Of a stretch of DNA of 61,842 nucleotides, positions 9,889 to 18,832 are shown piece after piece. The stretch is from Porphyromonas gulae DSM 15663 (GTDB lineage: Bacteria; Bacteroidota; Bacteroidia; Bacteroidales; Porphyromonadaceae): positions 1-61,842 of the forward strand of contig NZ_KB899158.1 of the NCBI RefSeq assembly GCF_000378065.1, written 5' to 3'. The stretch's first letter is position 1. Every line of letters starts with the position of its first letter. A program made the translations under genes and the position numbers. Below the pieces are notes generated by a model. The model saw only the letters and a list, made by a program, of their open reading frames with translations. It made no database searches and had not been told where the DNA came from.

Positions 9889-10895
9889 CAACCGCAGTCA
9901 TCATCCTCAATTGGAACGGGCGTAAGATGCTGGAGGAGTTCCTCCCCTCTCTTATAGCACATACGCCACGACAATCGGCGCGCCTCATCGTAGCTGATAA
10001 TGGCTCCACGGACGACTCCGTGGAATTTCTCCGTCGCAGGTATCCACAGGTGGAGCTGATCCTTTTCCCGGAGAACTACGGCTTTGCCGAAGGCTACAAC
10101 CGCGCCATCGCACAGACCGAATGCGACTGCGTGGTGCTGCTCAATAGCGATGTGGAGGTGACCGAGGGGTGGCTGGATGCTCCGCTTGCATTGCTCCGAG
10201 AGCGAAACGATGTTGCCGCCGTCCAGCCCAAAATCCGCGCTCTTCGAGACAAGCACGCGTTCGAGTATGCCGGTGCAGCCGGCGGCTATGTAGACCGCTG
10301 GGGCTATCCCTTCTGTCGCGGGCGTATCTTCGACACAGTAGAAACTGATACCGGCCAATATGATGATACGACAGAGGTATTCTGGGCTTCCGGCGCAGCC
10401 CTTTTCATCCGCCGACAGGTGTATATGGCGGTAGGAGGGCTGGATCCTCGTTTTTTTGCTCATCAGGAGGAGATAGACCTCTGCTGGCGGCTCCATAGCC
10501 GTGGCTGGCGCATAGCCGTAGCACCCGGCTCTACTGTTTTCCATTTGGGAGGAGGCAGCCTCGACATGAAAAATCCGCGCAAAGTGTATCTCAACTTCCG
10601 AAACAATCTGCTGATGCTGTACAAGAATTTGCCGGAAACAGCTCTCAAACCCACCATGCGCATCCGCGCTCTGTTGGATTTCCTCTCCGCCATGGTTTTC
10701 TTGCTCACCGGCAAATTCCGCCATATGCAGGCCGTTTTTCGTGCACGCCGCGACTTCCGCCGTATGCGACCGGACTTCTCCGCTTCCCGTTCCGAGAATC
10801 TTCTCCTCGGCTCCATCCCGGCACCGATGAAGCCCTATTCCATTGTCTTCCAATTCTATATCCGCCGGCGGAAAATATTCTCTCGCCTTCCTTGA
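9885..10895 (+). CDS. Family 2 glycosyltransferase (rhamnosyltransferase-like)
   Basis: The 336-residue protein begins with the GT-A nucleotide-sugar-binding fold: VIILNWNGRKMLEEFL, then VADNGSTDDSVEFLRR and the metal-binding LLNSDVEVTEGWLD. FWASGAALFIRRQVY and HQEEIDLCWRLHSRGW are the acceptor-side motifs of the GT2 subgroup often called rhamnosyltransferases. A C-terminal amphipathic and hydrophobic region suggests membrane contact. Placed directly after a lipid A-type acyltransferase with a 4-bp overlap, it may act on a cell-surface glycan or lipid, but donor and acceptor are unknown. Confidence 0.88.
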   Translation: MTTAVIILNWNGRKMLEEFLPSLIAHTPRQSARLIVADNGSTDDSVEFLRRRYPQVELILFPENYGFAEGYNRAIAQTECDCVVLLNSDVEVTEGWLDAPLALLRERNDVAAVQPKIRALRDKHAFEYAGAAGGYVDRWGYPFCRGRIFDTVETDTGQYDDTTEVFWASGAALFIRRQVYMAVGGLDPRFFAHQEEIDLCWRLHSRGWRIAVAPGSTVFHLGGGSLDMKNPRKVYLNFRNNLLMLYKNLPETALKPTMRIRALLDFLSAMVFLLTGKFRHMQAVFRARRDFRRMRPDFSASRSENLLLGSIPAPMKPYSIVFQFYIRRRKIFSRLP

Positions 10896-10931
10896 TCTTC
10901 TCCCTCCTGCGCAAAAATTTTCTCATTTATA

Positions 10932-10963
10932 TTTGGTTTATGATATAAACTAATTTATATTTG
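10932..10963 (+). promoter_or_regulatory. Promoter of the 11038 operon
   Basis: TTTGG at 10932-10936 and TATATTTG at 10956-10963 are separated by 19 bp, a very good match to the Bacteroidota housekeeping promoter. TTATATTTG also occurs at the upstream site, forming a near direct repeat. The first ATG is at 11038, leaving a leader of about 70 nt. Confidence 0.75.
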
Positions 10964-11037
10964 CATCAGGAGCGGTAAGAAATGCCTCCGCAAGGCATTT
11001 TCAAACGGAATACAAACCACTAACAGATAGCGAAACA

Positions 11038-11634
11038 ATGGAAGAGAAACAACTTACACCCCGAGAAAGCGTACAGATGATCGAGAAGATGCTCGAGCAG
11101 ACGCGCAAACGACTGATCCGCGGAGCAGGCATTCCCAGCCTGATATGGGGATACGTTACCTTTGCCACCAGTCTGCTGATCCTTTTCGTTTACCCTCATA
11201 TCGGTTACCGGGCCAATTACCTGTGGATGCTGATCCCGATAGTAGGTGGGTGTCTGACCTTTATTCATAGCAGGAAGAAACAGAAGGAAGCACATGCACG
11301 CACGCAGATAGACCGATTTATAGACACGACATGGATAATCATCGGGCTGAATGTTACAGCATTGAGCATACTGGCTTATCGCTTCCCGTTGGCTATTCTT
11401 CCCCTCGTACTCATTCTCGTAGGAATCGCTACGGCCATCACCGGATTCTCCCACAAGGTAACGCTGCTCAAATACAGCTCCATATTCGGCATACTCATGG
11501 GTTATACCCTTCTGGTGGTGCCTATGAGCGGAAAACTGATGGTGCTGATCTTCGGTCTTACCTTCTTCCTGATGCATTGCGTGCCGGGACACTACCTCTG
11601 CTACCTCGAACGAAAAATTCTGCACGATGCTTAG
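11038..11634 (+). CDS. Six-helix membrane protein, unknown function
   Basis: A 198-residue protein not matched to a named family. A charged N-terminal segment of about 30 residues (ESVQMIEKMLEQTRKR) precedes about six hydrophobic segments, including LIWGYVTFATSLLILFV, WIIIGLNVTALSILAY and LMVLIFGLTFFLMHC. It overlaps the downstream winged-helix regulator by eight bases. Membrane protein/regulator pairs of this kind are common in Bacteroidota, and the pair may form a membrane-linked regulatory unit; this is inference. Confidence 0.75.
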   Translation: MEEKQLTPRESVQMIEKMLEQTRKRLIRGAGIPSLIWGYVTFATSLLILFVYPHIGYRANYLWMLIPIVGGCLTFIHSRKKQKEAHARTQIDRFIDTTWIIIGLNVTALSILAYRFPLAILPLVLILVGIATAITGFSHKVTLLKYSSIFGILMGYTLLVVPMSGKLMVLIFGLTFFLMHCVPGHYLCYLERKILHDA

Positions 11635-11923
11635 ACCACTCGACCCGCTGCTCATGTCCGAATTGAGGTTGGCCATCATGTCCGTCCTCATGAGTGTGGA
11701 GGAGGCCGACTTCCTCTACCTCAAGGAGGTGACGGGGGCTACTTCGGGCAACATCAGTGTACAACTGGACAAACTGAGCACTGCCGGCTACATCGAAATA
11801 GAAAAAGGCTACAACGGCAAACGTCCGCGTACCACCTGCCGAGCCACCGATGCCGGCCGTGAGGCCTTCTCCGCACATTTCGAAGCACTCAAGTCCTACC
11901 TGCCGACAAACTCTACTCGCTAA
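11627..11923 (+). CDS. Small winged-helix transcriptional regulator
   Basis: The 98-residue protein is almost entirely one winged helix-turn-helix domain of the MarR/PadR-like HTH_34 type. Visible are the helix MSELRLAIMSVLMSVEEADF, the recognition region VTGATSGNISVQLDKLSTAGYI, and the wing IEKGYNGKRPRTTCRATDAG. The start at 11627 overlaps the membrane protein gene; MSELRL at 11654 is an alternative start. It is likely a dimeric DNA-binding regulator of its own operon and perhaps of the TonB-dependent receptor 77 bp downstream. Confidence 0.85.
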   Translation: MLRPLDPLLMSELRLAIMSVLMSVEEADFLYLKEVTGATSGNISVQLDKLSTAGYIEIEKGYNGKRPRTTCRATDAGREAFSAHFEALKSYLPTNSTR

Positions 11924-12000
11924 TCGAAAAAGAAAAAGACTTGTCCACATCGGGGATTCGGACAATAGTGAATCCCTCTTAGAACCAATCATTTAAGAAA

Positions 12001-14223
12001 ATGAAGCACTTAATATCGAGGAGCCTGATCAGGCTTCTCCTCACCCTTTGCATCCCTGTATCTCTCACTGCTCAACGACAGATAGCCGGTACAGTCACCG
12101 ACACCAAAGGCCGACCTATCGTTTTGGCCAATGTCTATCCCATCAACAGCTTCGACGGTATGGCCACCGACAGCCTCGGACGCTTTCGTTTTACGACGAC
12201 CGGCACTTTCCCGGTGCGTCTCGTGGCTTCGCATATCAATTATCACTCCGACACGCTCACCATTCGGAAGGGAGATCCGACGGAGAACATCCGCATCCGA
12301 CTGCGCGAGACCGATGATTACAAGCTCTCCGAAGTCGTCGTCAGCGTCTCCGCTTTCGGAGTGGGAGGCAAGCAGAACAAGACGGTGCTCAATCCCATGG
12401 ATGTGTACACCAATCCCAGTGGCAACGGAGATCTCTCGATGGCCTTGCGCCAGACACCCGGCTTGCAGGATGTGGGCGACCGTGAGGGATTTTTCGTTCG
12501 TGGAGGAGCCTCTTGGGAAACGGCCGTGACGATAGAAGGCGTACGGGTGAAGCGTTTTTTCGGCAAGAACAGGTTCGACACACCTGCCCGATCTCGTTTC
12601 GAGACGGGGATGTTCAGTGGCCTTTCGCTCTCCACCGGAGGCTATGGAGCCACGGAAGGTGGCGCACTGAGCGGACTGCTCCAGCTCCGTTTGGCAGGGA
12701 AGTCCCCCTCATCCGTTGCGATAGGAATATCCCCACTTTTTGTAAACGGTGGGGTCGGGCATCTTTCCAAGTCGAATCGGTTCTATATAGAGCAGAATGC
12801 CTCAGCGAGCGATGCCGCCTATATCCGTCTGCTGCTCAAGCCGGAGTACAAACTGCCCGGTACCAACCGCTCCTATGCCTACAATGCTCGGACGATATGG
12901 AACCCGACTCCGCAAGATGAGGTGAAGGGGCTTTTTCTCTTCGTGCACGATCTTTCCTCTTCGGCTCTGCGAATACCGTCCCCTGCAACGGCATACATGC
13001 TCTACACGGGACGAAACTCCTATGGATTCGGGATGGTTGTCTGGAGGCATGACTTCCAGGGAGGCAAAACGACATCCATCCTCTCCGCCGGCTATAGCGA
13101 AGACCGCAACCGGCTGCACCGGCAGCTCGAAATCGAGCCGGACATGGAGAGTACTTTCCGCACTGTAGAACGCGATGCCAATGTCCGCCTTCGCTTCGAT
13201 TCTCGGATCAAGACCTGGAGGCTCTCCTACGGATTCGATTATACATATAGCGAAGCCAAGTCCTCTGTTCGGGAGGAAAAATCATCAGCCTTGCCCACCC
13301 TTCGGGAACACCTTGTTGCAGCCTATGCCGAAGCCCTCTTCCCTCTGTCTAATCGGATCTCCGCTACAGCCGGATTGCGCGCCGAGTATTCCGGACTTAC
13401 CGAGTCGGCCATTGTCCTACCCCGTTTGTCAGCCACCTACAAGCTCTCCGGTTCGAGCCGGATCACGCTGGATGCAGGAGGCTATGCCGCCCCCGGCGAC
13501 TACTACCTCACCCATGGCATTGTACCGCAAAAGCGCGAACACTCCCGGCAGTATAATCTGACTTATGAGTGGCGACCCTCACGTACACAAGTACTGCGCC
13601 TCCAAGCCTATGACAAAGCATACTCCCGACTGACCACGTTGGCACCCGATGGCACGGCCTCCAACCTCGGCAAGGGATATGCACGGGGGCTGGACTTCTT
13701 CTGGAAAGCATCCGGACTGATCAGAGCCTTCGAGCAGTGGTTCTCCTATTCCTATACCGATGCACGCAGGCAGTATCTCTTTTCGCCCGATCAGGAGCGA
13801 CCGGGTTTCGTGGCCAAGCACACCTTGTCCACCGTGCTGAAGTATTGGTGCGCTCCTATCAGCTCACTATTCAATGTGTCGATGTCCTGGCGTTCCGGCA
13901 TGACCTACCACGATCCCAACGTATCCTCCCCGGCTTATCTGAACGCATCGCTACCGGCCAATTTCAGCATGAGTGCCTCGTACAATTACCCGTTCAAGTA
14001 CAAGAAAGCCACCGGAGTACTCGTGTTCAGCGTGCACAATCTGTTCAATTCGGATCCCACCTACGGCTATCGCTTCGGGGACAAACCCATCGGAGGCGTA
14101 TATCCATCGGTCAGAATCTCTACCCCTTACCGACAGTTTTATATGGTAGGTCTGTTCATCAACTTCGGAATAGACCGCCGACAAGAAATCATGAACACCG
14201 ATATAAAAATCAAATCAAGATGA
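12001..14223 (+). CDS. TonB-dependent outer-membrane receptor
   Basis: The 740-residue protein has a signal peptide, then a carboxypeptidase-like regulatory domain at about residues 25-105 (QIAGTVTDTKGRPIVLANV). A plug domain follows at about 115-230 (ALRQTPGLQDVGDREGFFVR), then a beta-barrel that fills the rest and ends in alternating aromatic strands (QFYMVGLFINFGI). It should import a substrate across the outer membrane using TonB energy. No SusD partner is present, which argues against a glycan-utilisation locus. The substrate is unknown. Its stop overlaps the start of the next gene (ATGA). Confidence 0.92.
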   Translation: MKHLISRSLIRLLLTLCIPVSLTAQRQIAGTVTDTKGRPIVLANVYPINSFDGMATDSLGRFRFTTTGTFPVRLVASHINYHSDTLTIRKGDPTENIRIRLRETDDYKLSEVVVSVSAFGVGGKQNKTVLNPMDVYTNPSGNGDLSMALRQTPGLQDVGDREGFFVRGGASWETAVTIEGVRVKRFFGKNRFDTPARSRFETGMFSGLSLSTGGYGATEGGALSGLLQLRLAGKSPSSVAIGISPLFVNGGVGHLSKSNRFYIEQNASASDAAYIRLLLKPEYKLPGTNRSYAYNARTIWNPTPQDEVKGLFLFVHDLSSSALRIPSPATAYMLYTGRNSYGFGMVVWRHDFQGGKTTSILSAGYSEDRNRLHRQLEIEPDMESTFRTVERDANVRLRFDSRIKTWRLSYGFDYTYSEAKSSVREEKSSALPTLREHLVAAYAEALFPLSNRISATAGLRAEYSGLTESAIVLPRLSATYKLSGSSRITLDAGGYAAPGDYYLTHGIVPQKREHSRQYNLTYEWRPSRTQVLRLQAYDKAYSRLTTLAPDGTASNLGKGYARGLDFFWKASGLIRAFEQWFSYSYTDARRQYLFSPDQERPGFVAKHTLSTVLKYWCAPISSLFNVSMSWRSGMTYHDPNVSSPAYLNASLPANFSMSASYNYPFKYKKATGVLVFSVHNLFNSDPTYGYRFGDKPIGGVYPSVRISTPYRQFYMVGLFINFGIDRRQEIMNTDIKIKSR

Positions 14224-14876
14224 AAACTTTCAGAAGAATCGCCCTGCTCCTCGTCGCAGGTTTTGCAGGGCTGTGCGCGACATACGCACAAGGAACGGCC
14301 TATGCCGAAGTGATGAGCCGAAAGGTAGCTGCTCTGGACAGTGTGCCACCGACGGAATATGCCACATTGGCCGCGGACTTTTCGCGGATAGCTGCCGTGG
14401 ATGGATCCGACTGGATGGCTGCTTACTATGCCGCCTACTGCCGGATACTCCCGGCCTTCGGCAATCCCTCCGAGGCCGATAGGCTATGCGCGGAAGCCGA
14501 ATCCATGCTCGACAAAGCCGAATCGCTCGGAGGAGACTTGTCGGAAATAGCCTGCCTGCGCAGCATGGCTGCCTCGGCGCGTCTTTTGGTCAATCCACAA
14601 GAACGCTGGCAGACTTATGGCGTGGAGAGCAGCCGACAGTTGGCTGTCGCACTTGAAGCCAACCCGGCCAATCCGCGAGCTTACTTCCTGCAAGCCCAAA
14701 GCCTGCTCTATACCCCTGCACAGTTCGGAGGGGGTAGGGACAAAGCCCTCCCCTTTGCCGAGAAGAGCGTGTCCTGCTATGCTGCGGCCACCGTGTCGCC
14801 GGCCTATGCTCCGCACTGGGGAGAGCAGCAAGCACGCCAACTCCTGATGCTTTGCAAGGCAGAATCCCAAGAGTGA
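14220..14876 (+). CDS. Exported alpha-helical protein coupled to the TonB receptor
   Basis: The 218-residue protein starts with a signal peptide (MKTFRRIALLLVAGFAGLC ... TYAQ). The rest is Ala/Leu-rich helical hairpins resembling tetratricopeptide repeats, for example SRQLAVALEANPANPRAYFL. The start overlaps the receptor stop by four bases, so it is coupled to the receptor and is probably a periplasmic partner of it. I do not recognise a specific family. Confidence 0.8.
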   Translation: MKTFRRIALLLVAGFAGLCATYAQGTAYAEVMSRKVAALDSVPPTEYATLAADFSRIAAVDGSDWMAAYYAAYCRILPAFGNPSEADRLCAEAESMLDKAESLGGDLSEIACLRSMAASARLLVNPQERWQTYGVESSRQLAVALEANPANPRAYFLQAQSLLYTPAQFGGGRDKALPFAEKSVSCYAAATVSPAYAPHWGEQQARQLLMLCKAESQE

Positions 14877-14933
14877 GTGTGCAGCCATCGGTCTCCTGAT
14901 CGAGACCCTCTGTAACCTGCGATTTCGGAAACA

Positions 14934-15095
14934 CGAACCGAAAACGCTCCGATTGTGGCGCGTGTTTTCTGAGAAAATGGCGCGAGATTTTTTTCGCTTT
15001 GGCGCGTAAATTTTTCAGCTCCCGAACCAAAACGAAAAAGTTCTCGCGCCATGTTTTTACGAACAGCAAACACGAATTTTTCGGCGCGTAAACGA
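14934..15095 (+). repeat. Dispersed palindromic repeat, copy A
   Basis: This is an intergenic element of about 160 bp in the 317-bp gap between the exported-protein gene and tmRNA. The head is CGAACCGAAAACGCTCCGAT. A central palindrome has arms at 14978-15006 (TGGCGCGAGA ... TTTGGCGCG) and about 15024-15051 (GAACCAAAACG ... CTCGCGCCA). A T5 run follows at 15054-15058, and the tail is CGGCGCGTAAACGA. Related copies are at 28.0, 39.0, 43.6 and 56.1 kb. Confidence 0.88.
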
Positions 15096-15162
15096 TCCGT
15101 GGTGGACGAGCATGCAAAACGCAGCGGACAGAAAAGGATTGCGCCGCTTCGGCAAATAATGC

Positions 15163-15170
15163 TAACTTTG
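15163..15170 (+). promoter_or_regulatory. Promoter -7 element of tmRNA
   Basis: TAACTTTG at 15163-15170 matches TAnnTTTG and lies about 24 bp before the mature tmRNA 5' end, allowing a short trimmed leader. Confidence 0.6.
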
Positions 15171-15193
15171 CACTCACAACCGAGACTCACAAT

Positions 15194-15602
15194 GGGGCTG
15201 ACCGGCTTTGACAGCGTGATGAAGCGGTATGTAAGCATGTAGTGCGTGGGTGGCTTGCACTATAATCTCAGACATCAAAAGTTTAATTGGCGAAAATAAC
15301 TACGCTCTCGCTGCGTAATCGAAGAATAGTAGATTAGACGCTTCATCGCAGCCAAAGTGGCAGCGACGAGACATCGCCCGAGCAGCTCTTGTCCCGAAGC
15401 AGCTCGATAGTGCGGTGCTAACAAATCGGGAACCGCCACAGGATGGCTTCCTGCCTGTGGTCAGATCCAACGGGAGATAAGGATCGGGCACTGGGTCGTT
15501 TCAGCCTCCGCTCGCTCACGAAAATTCCAAGTGAAACTAAACATGTAGAAAGCATATTGATTCCATGTTTGGACGAGGGTTCAATTCCCTCCAGCTCCAC
15601 CA
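15194..15602 (+). ncRNA. ssrA: tmRNA (ssrA)
   Basis: This is the transfer-messenger RNA that rescues stalled ribosomes. The 5' end GGGGCTGA pairs with the 3' CAGCTCC followed by an encoded ACCA, forming the tRNA-like acceptor stem. The T arm carries GGTTCAATTCCC. The tag frame at 15289-15318 reads GENNYALAA and then TAA, the typical Bacteroidota proteolysis tag. The length of 409 nt is usual. The RNA-binding partner smpB is not in the window. Confidence 0.97.
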
Positions 15603-15604
15603 TC

Positions 15605-15653
15605 CGATCGGGTACAGACAGGCTGCGCGCTTATCTGTACCCGATCGCTTTTT
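15605..15653 (+). terminator. Intrinsic terminator of tmRNA
   Basis: A perfect 14-bp stem (15605-15618 with 15634-15647) is followed by C and five T. It begins two bases after the tmRNA CCA end. Confidence 0.92.
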
Positions 15654-15693
15654 AGTGACTGCCGGCGTGTAGCCGATTCTGTCGGATTTGTTA

Positions 15694-15701
15694 TATTTTT
15701 G
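15694..15701 (+). promoter_or_regulatory. Promoter -7 element of cdd
   Basis: TATTTTTG at 15694-15701 matches TAnnTTTG, with the cdd ATG 21 bases downstream. This supports the ATG at 15723 rather than the upstream TTG at 15699, which would overlap the promoter. Confidence 0.55.
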
Positions 15702-15722
15702 AGGAAACGAAAAATCAGATTT

Positions 15723-16199
15723 ATGCTCCGTAAAACTCTTTCCACGCCTTATGATATAGTCCCCCGATCGGCATTTTCGGCCGATGTGCTCCGTCTGGAA
15801 GCTGCCGCCATCGAGGCAGCCCGATCGGCATATGCGCCTTATAGTCGCTTTTCGGTGGGGGCGGCTGTTTTGCTCGACAATGGGGAGATCCTCTCCGGCA
15901 GCAATCAGGAGAATGCGGCCTATCCGTCCGGACTATGTGCCGAGCGTACGGTGCTCTTCTATGCCGGAGCCAGGTATCCGGAGGCAGCCGTGAGGGAGAT
16001 GGTGCTCGTGGCTTTTTCCGCTTCGGGACGTGTGCCCCTGATCACGCCCTGTGGGGCTTGCCGTCAGGTGATGCTGGAGGTTTGTAGCCGCCATCGTCCT
16101 TTCCCGATCCTGATGGTCGGGGAAGAGGAGGCTGTCAGGGTGCCGGATGTGCGTCTGTTGCTGCCCTTTTCTTTCGACGGTAGCGACTTGGAACGATAG
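15723..16199 (+). CDS. cdd: Cytidine deaminase
   Basis: The 158-residue enzyme hydrolyses cytidine or deoxycytidine to uridine or deoxyuridine in pyrimidine salvage. Catalytic marks are SGLCAERTV, with the zinc ligand Cys and catalytic Glu, and the second zinc site TPCGACRQVM. The substrate-binding SNQENAAYPSG is also present. The length fits homotetrameric Cdd. It converges with the minus-strand beta-mannosidase, whose stop is 16 bp away. Confidence 0.95.
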   Translation: MLRKTLSTPYDIVPRSAFSADVLRLEAAAIEAARSAYAPYSRFSVGAAVLLDNGEILSGSNQENAAYPSGLCAERTVLFYAGARYPEAAVREMVLVAFSASGRVPLITPCGACRQVMLEVCSRHRPFPILMVGEEEAVRVPDVRLLLPFSFDGSDLER

Positions 16200-16215
16200 T
16201 CTCCGTCCTCCGTTT

Positions 16216-18801
16216 TTATAAGTGCCGCAGACGGATGGCCGGCTGTTCCGCACTATCGGTGGGCAGAGTGATCGTGAGCCTGCGCTCTTCGTTCGGGAGC
16301 AAATCGAAAGCATTGTCGGAGAATCGCGCTCCGAGTGCATCCGTCTCCACAAACAGATCCTTCACCAAATAGGGCGACCGCACCGTCAGTTCCCAAGTCC
16401 TCAGGCCTGTCCGGCGAAGCTCTTGCGTGACAGGAGGAGCCGCAGGAAGGAGCAGATCCTTGGGCGAATGATGATAATACAGCGTGGAGGCCCAGACTTC
16501 GCCGTATGCTTCTCCCACATCCTCCACAAGCGACAGGCGAAGCAGGCTCGTTCGCTGCAATTCTTGTGGCAGCCATTGTTCGATCCGGAATGGCAGGACG
16601 GTGGGGTGTTCGTTGTCTACTTCGATATTCCTCACCCAGAAAGTCGGATAGCGTTTCCCCTCGAAGCCGATCGGCTCGATGCGCAGTGCCATCCGATCCT
16701 CTCCTTTGGCTTCGGGAGCATCCGATACGATGCTGATCGTGTGCCGTTCGGCATCAGGAACGATAATAACGGGTTCGAAAGCTCTGCGTACCTGATAGTG
16801 TAGCGGTTTCCAGTTCCCGTAGTAGTCTATGCCGGACCATGAGATGGCCGGCCATGCATCGTTGAGTTGCCAGTAGAGACTACCCATGCAGTAGGGTTTG
16901 GCCGCTCGTTGGGCTTCCAATCCGATGCGCATACCTTGTCCCTGCATGATGAGTGATTTGAATACGAAATCATCGAAGTCTTTCGGCTCGGGATAGTCGC
17001 GCCGCATATATTCGAGTATGATTTCGTTGCCCACGCTGCTCTTCTGTCTGGCTTTCATGACCGGGGAGTCGAGCTGCATGTCTTCCGCCCATGCAAAGCT
17101 CTCGAGCGTTTTTCTTTCGGGGAAACTTTCAAATCCGAACTCGCTCATGAAACGCGGTATCCTCTCTCGCAGGATACCGAATGGTTCGCGTCCGTACCAC
17201 ACCCCCCAGTAGTGGCTGTCGCCCAAAGCCAAGGTGGCGGGGCCTCCCCAGTTAGCCGTGTCGGGGGATGTCTCGATATAGGCGCGTGTGGGATCCAATG
17301 CTGCCACACGCTCCGGCAGGAGTCTGCAAAACAGCTGGTCGTAGTCGGTGAGAAACTGCTGATAGGTGGAGCGGTCGAAGCGTTTCTGCCAACCCCAGTA
17401 TTTGAGGCCTTCTCGTATTTCATTGTTGCCGCACCAGAGAGCCAGAGAGGGGTGTTCGCGCAAGCGGCGGATGTTGTAGTCGGCTTCTTCTCTCACATTC
17501 CGAAGGAATTCCTCGTCGCCGGGATAGGGCGTGCAAGCAAAAGCGAAATCCTGCCAAATGAGGATCCCATTTGCATCGGCCAACTCATAGAAACGTTCGT
17601 CCTCGTATATACCGCCTCCCCATACGCGCAGCATATTCATATTCGCTTCCGAGACGGAGCGGAAAAGCTCCTGCCAATACTCCTCCGTGCGTGCGGACAG
17701 CATCATGGTGCCGGGGATATAGTTGGCTCCCTTCATGTATAGAGGCTTGCCGTTGATACGGAAGAAGAAGCTGCGCCCGTGGGTATCCTCTTCACGGACA
17801 AACTCCACGGTTCGGAATCCTATTTGGGTTCGGTAGGTCTGCCACGTGGTGCCGTCTTTGTCCTGAAGACGGGCAACGAGTGTGTACATCAGGGGCAGGC
17901 CTATCCCATTGGGCATCCACCGATCGGGGGATGATACGGTGAAAGAGGTGCCACAGGTGGGCTGTCCATAGCTTGCCGTCAGCTCTTCGCTGTGTACTTG
18001 CCGCCCATTCGGGCTGTACAGCTCCACGACCAAACGGACAGAAAGATCTTTTTGCTCGTTCCAAGAGAGGGGGAAGAGGCAGTTTACCTGAGCATCTTCT
18101 GTCAGCGTGTAGGTGATCTCCGGCTTCGATGCGAAGGCTACCGCCCCTTCGAAACGTATGCCGACAGGTCGCCAAATGCCTGTGGTTACGAGTCGAGGCC
18201 CCCAGTCCCAGCCATAGTGGTAGGGTGCTTTTCGGGTGTATACGCTTAGTTTTTCGCTGTGATGATCATTGTCTGCAGGGTAGTCGAAGCCATCGCGCTG
18301 TCTCAGAGGGCGTACTTCTTTCATGGGGGAGCGGAAGCGGATCAGCAGTTCGTTTCCGCTTTGTCGCAGCAGACCGGTTATATCCGCTTCCCTGCCGACG
18401 AACATATTGCGGCTCTCCATTATCTTTTTCCCATTGAGGAGTACGGCGGCGTAGGTGTCCAGCCCTTCTGCCATGAAGATGGCCCGTGGGCTTCGGAGCT
18501 GCTGTTCCGTGATGGAGAAGAGCAGCCGATAGTCCCAGTCGTGCTCTTCCGGCCACTGTGCCTCTTCCTCCTGAAGTCTGTAGTTGGGGTCGGGTAGCAA
18601 ACCGTGACGGATAAGGTCGTACTGCACGACTCCGGGCACTGTGGCCGGCAGCCATGCCGTGCTATCGTGGCGGCTGAATTCCCAGCCCTTGTCGAGACGG
18701 AGTGTATCGGACGAAACGGTATGTGCCGCTTGGGTTTGGAAGGTCATGGCTACTGGGATCAGCCACAGGAGTAAAGTTCGGAGGGTGTTCTTGCTAATCA
18801 T
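16216..18801 (-). CDS. Exported beta-mannosidase (glycoside hydrolase family 2)
   Basis: The 861-residue protein has a signal peptide (NTLRTLLLWLIPVAMTFQTQA), so it acts outside the cytoplasm. The N-terminal sugar-binding domain is followed by the immunoglobulin-like GH2 domain and the catalytic barrel. Barrel motifs are MLRVWGGGIYEDERFYELAD, the acid/base region LALWCGNNEIREG and the nucleophile region FMSEFGFESFP. These place it with beta-mannosidases rather than beta-galactosidases, removing mannose from the non-reducing end of N-glycan-like chains. I chose the ATG at 18801 because it gives the signal peptide; a longer frame upstream would overlap rmuC. It follows rmuC by 31 bp. Confidence 0.9.
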   Translation of the reverse strand: MISKNTLRTLLLWLIPVAMTFQTQAAHTVSSDTLRLDKGWEFSRHDSTAWLPATVPGVVQYDLIRHGLLPDPNYRLQEEEAQWPEEHDWDYRLLFSITEQQLRSPRAIFMAEGLDTYAAVLLNGKKIMESRNMFVGREADITGLLRQSGNELLIRFRSPMKEVRPLRQRDGFDYPADNDHHSEKLSVYTRKAPYHYGWDWGPRLVTTGIWRPVGIRFEGAVAFASKPEITYTLTEDAQVNCLFPLSWNEQKDLSVRLVVELYSPNGRQVHSEELTASYGQPTCGTSFTVSSPDRWMPNGIGLPLMYTLVARLQDKDGTTWQTYRTQIGFRTVEFVREEDTHGRSFFFRINGKPLYMKGANYIPGTMMLSARTEEYWQELFRSVSEANMNMLRVWGGGIYEDERFYELADANGILIWQDFAFACTPYPGDEEFLRNVREEADYNIRRLREHPSLALWCGNNEIREGLKYWGWQKRFDRSTYQQFLTDYDQLFCRLLPERVAALDPTRAYIETSPDTANWGGPATLALGDSHYWGVWYGREPFGILRERIPRFMSEFGFESFPERKTLESFAWAEDMQLDSPVMKARQKSSVGNEIILEYMRRDYPEPKDFDDFVFKSLIMQGQGMRIGLEAQRAAKPYCMGSLYWQLNDAWPAISWSGIDYYGNWKPLHYQVRRAFEPVIIVPDAERHTISIVSDAPEAKGEDRMALRIEPIGFEGKRYPTFWVRNIEVDNEHPTVLPFRIEQWLPQELQRTSLLRLSLVEDVGEAYGEVWASTLYYHHSPKDLLLPAAPPVTQELRRTGLRTWELTVRSPYLVKDLFVETDALGARFSDNAFDLLPNEERRLTITLPTDSAEQPAIRLRHL

Positions 18802-18832
18802 ATCGGAAAGGGAAAGAATAGGAGGGGGAGGA

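Noticed and set aside
12003-13821. Several long frames antisense to or out of frame with the TonB-dependent receptor
   Set aside because: They are shadows of a GC-rich coding region; the receptor frame explains the region fully.
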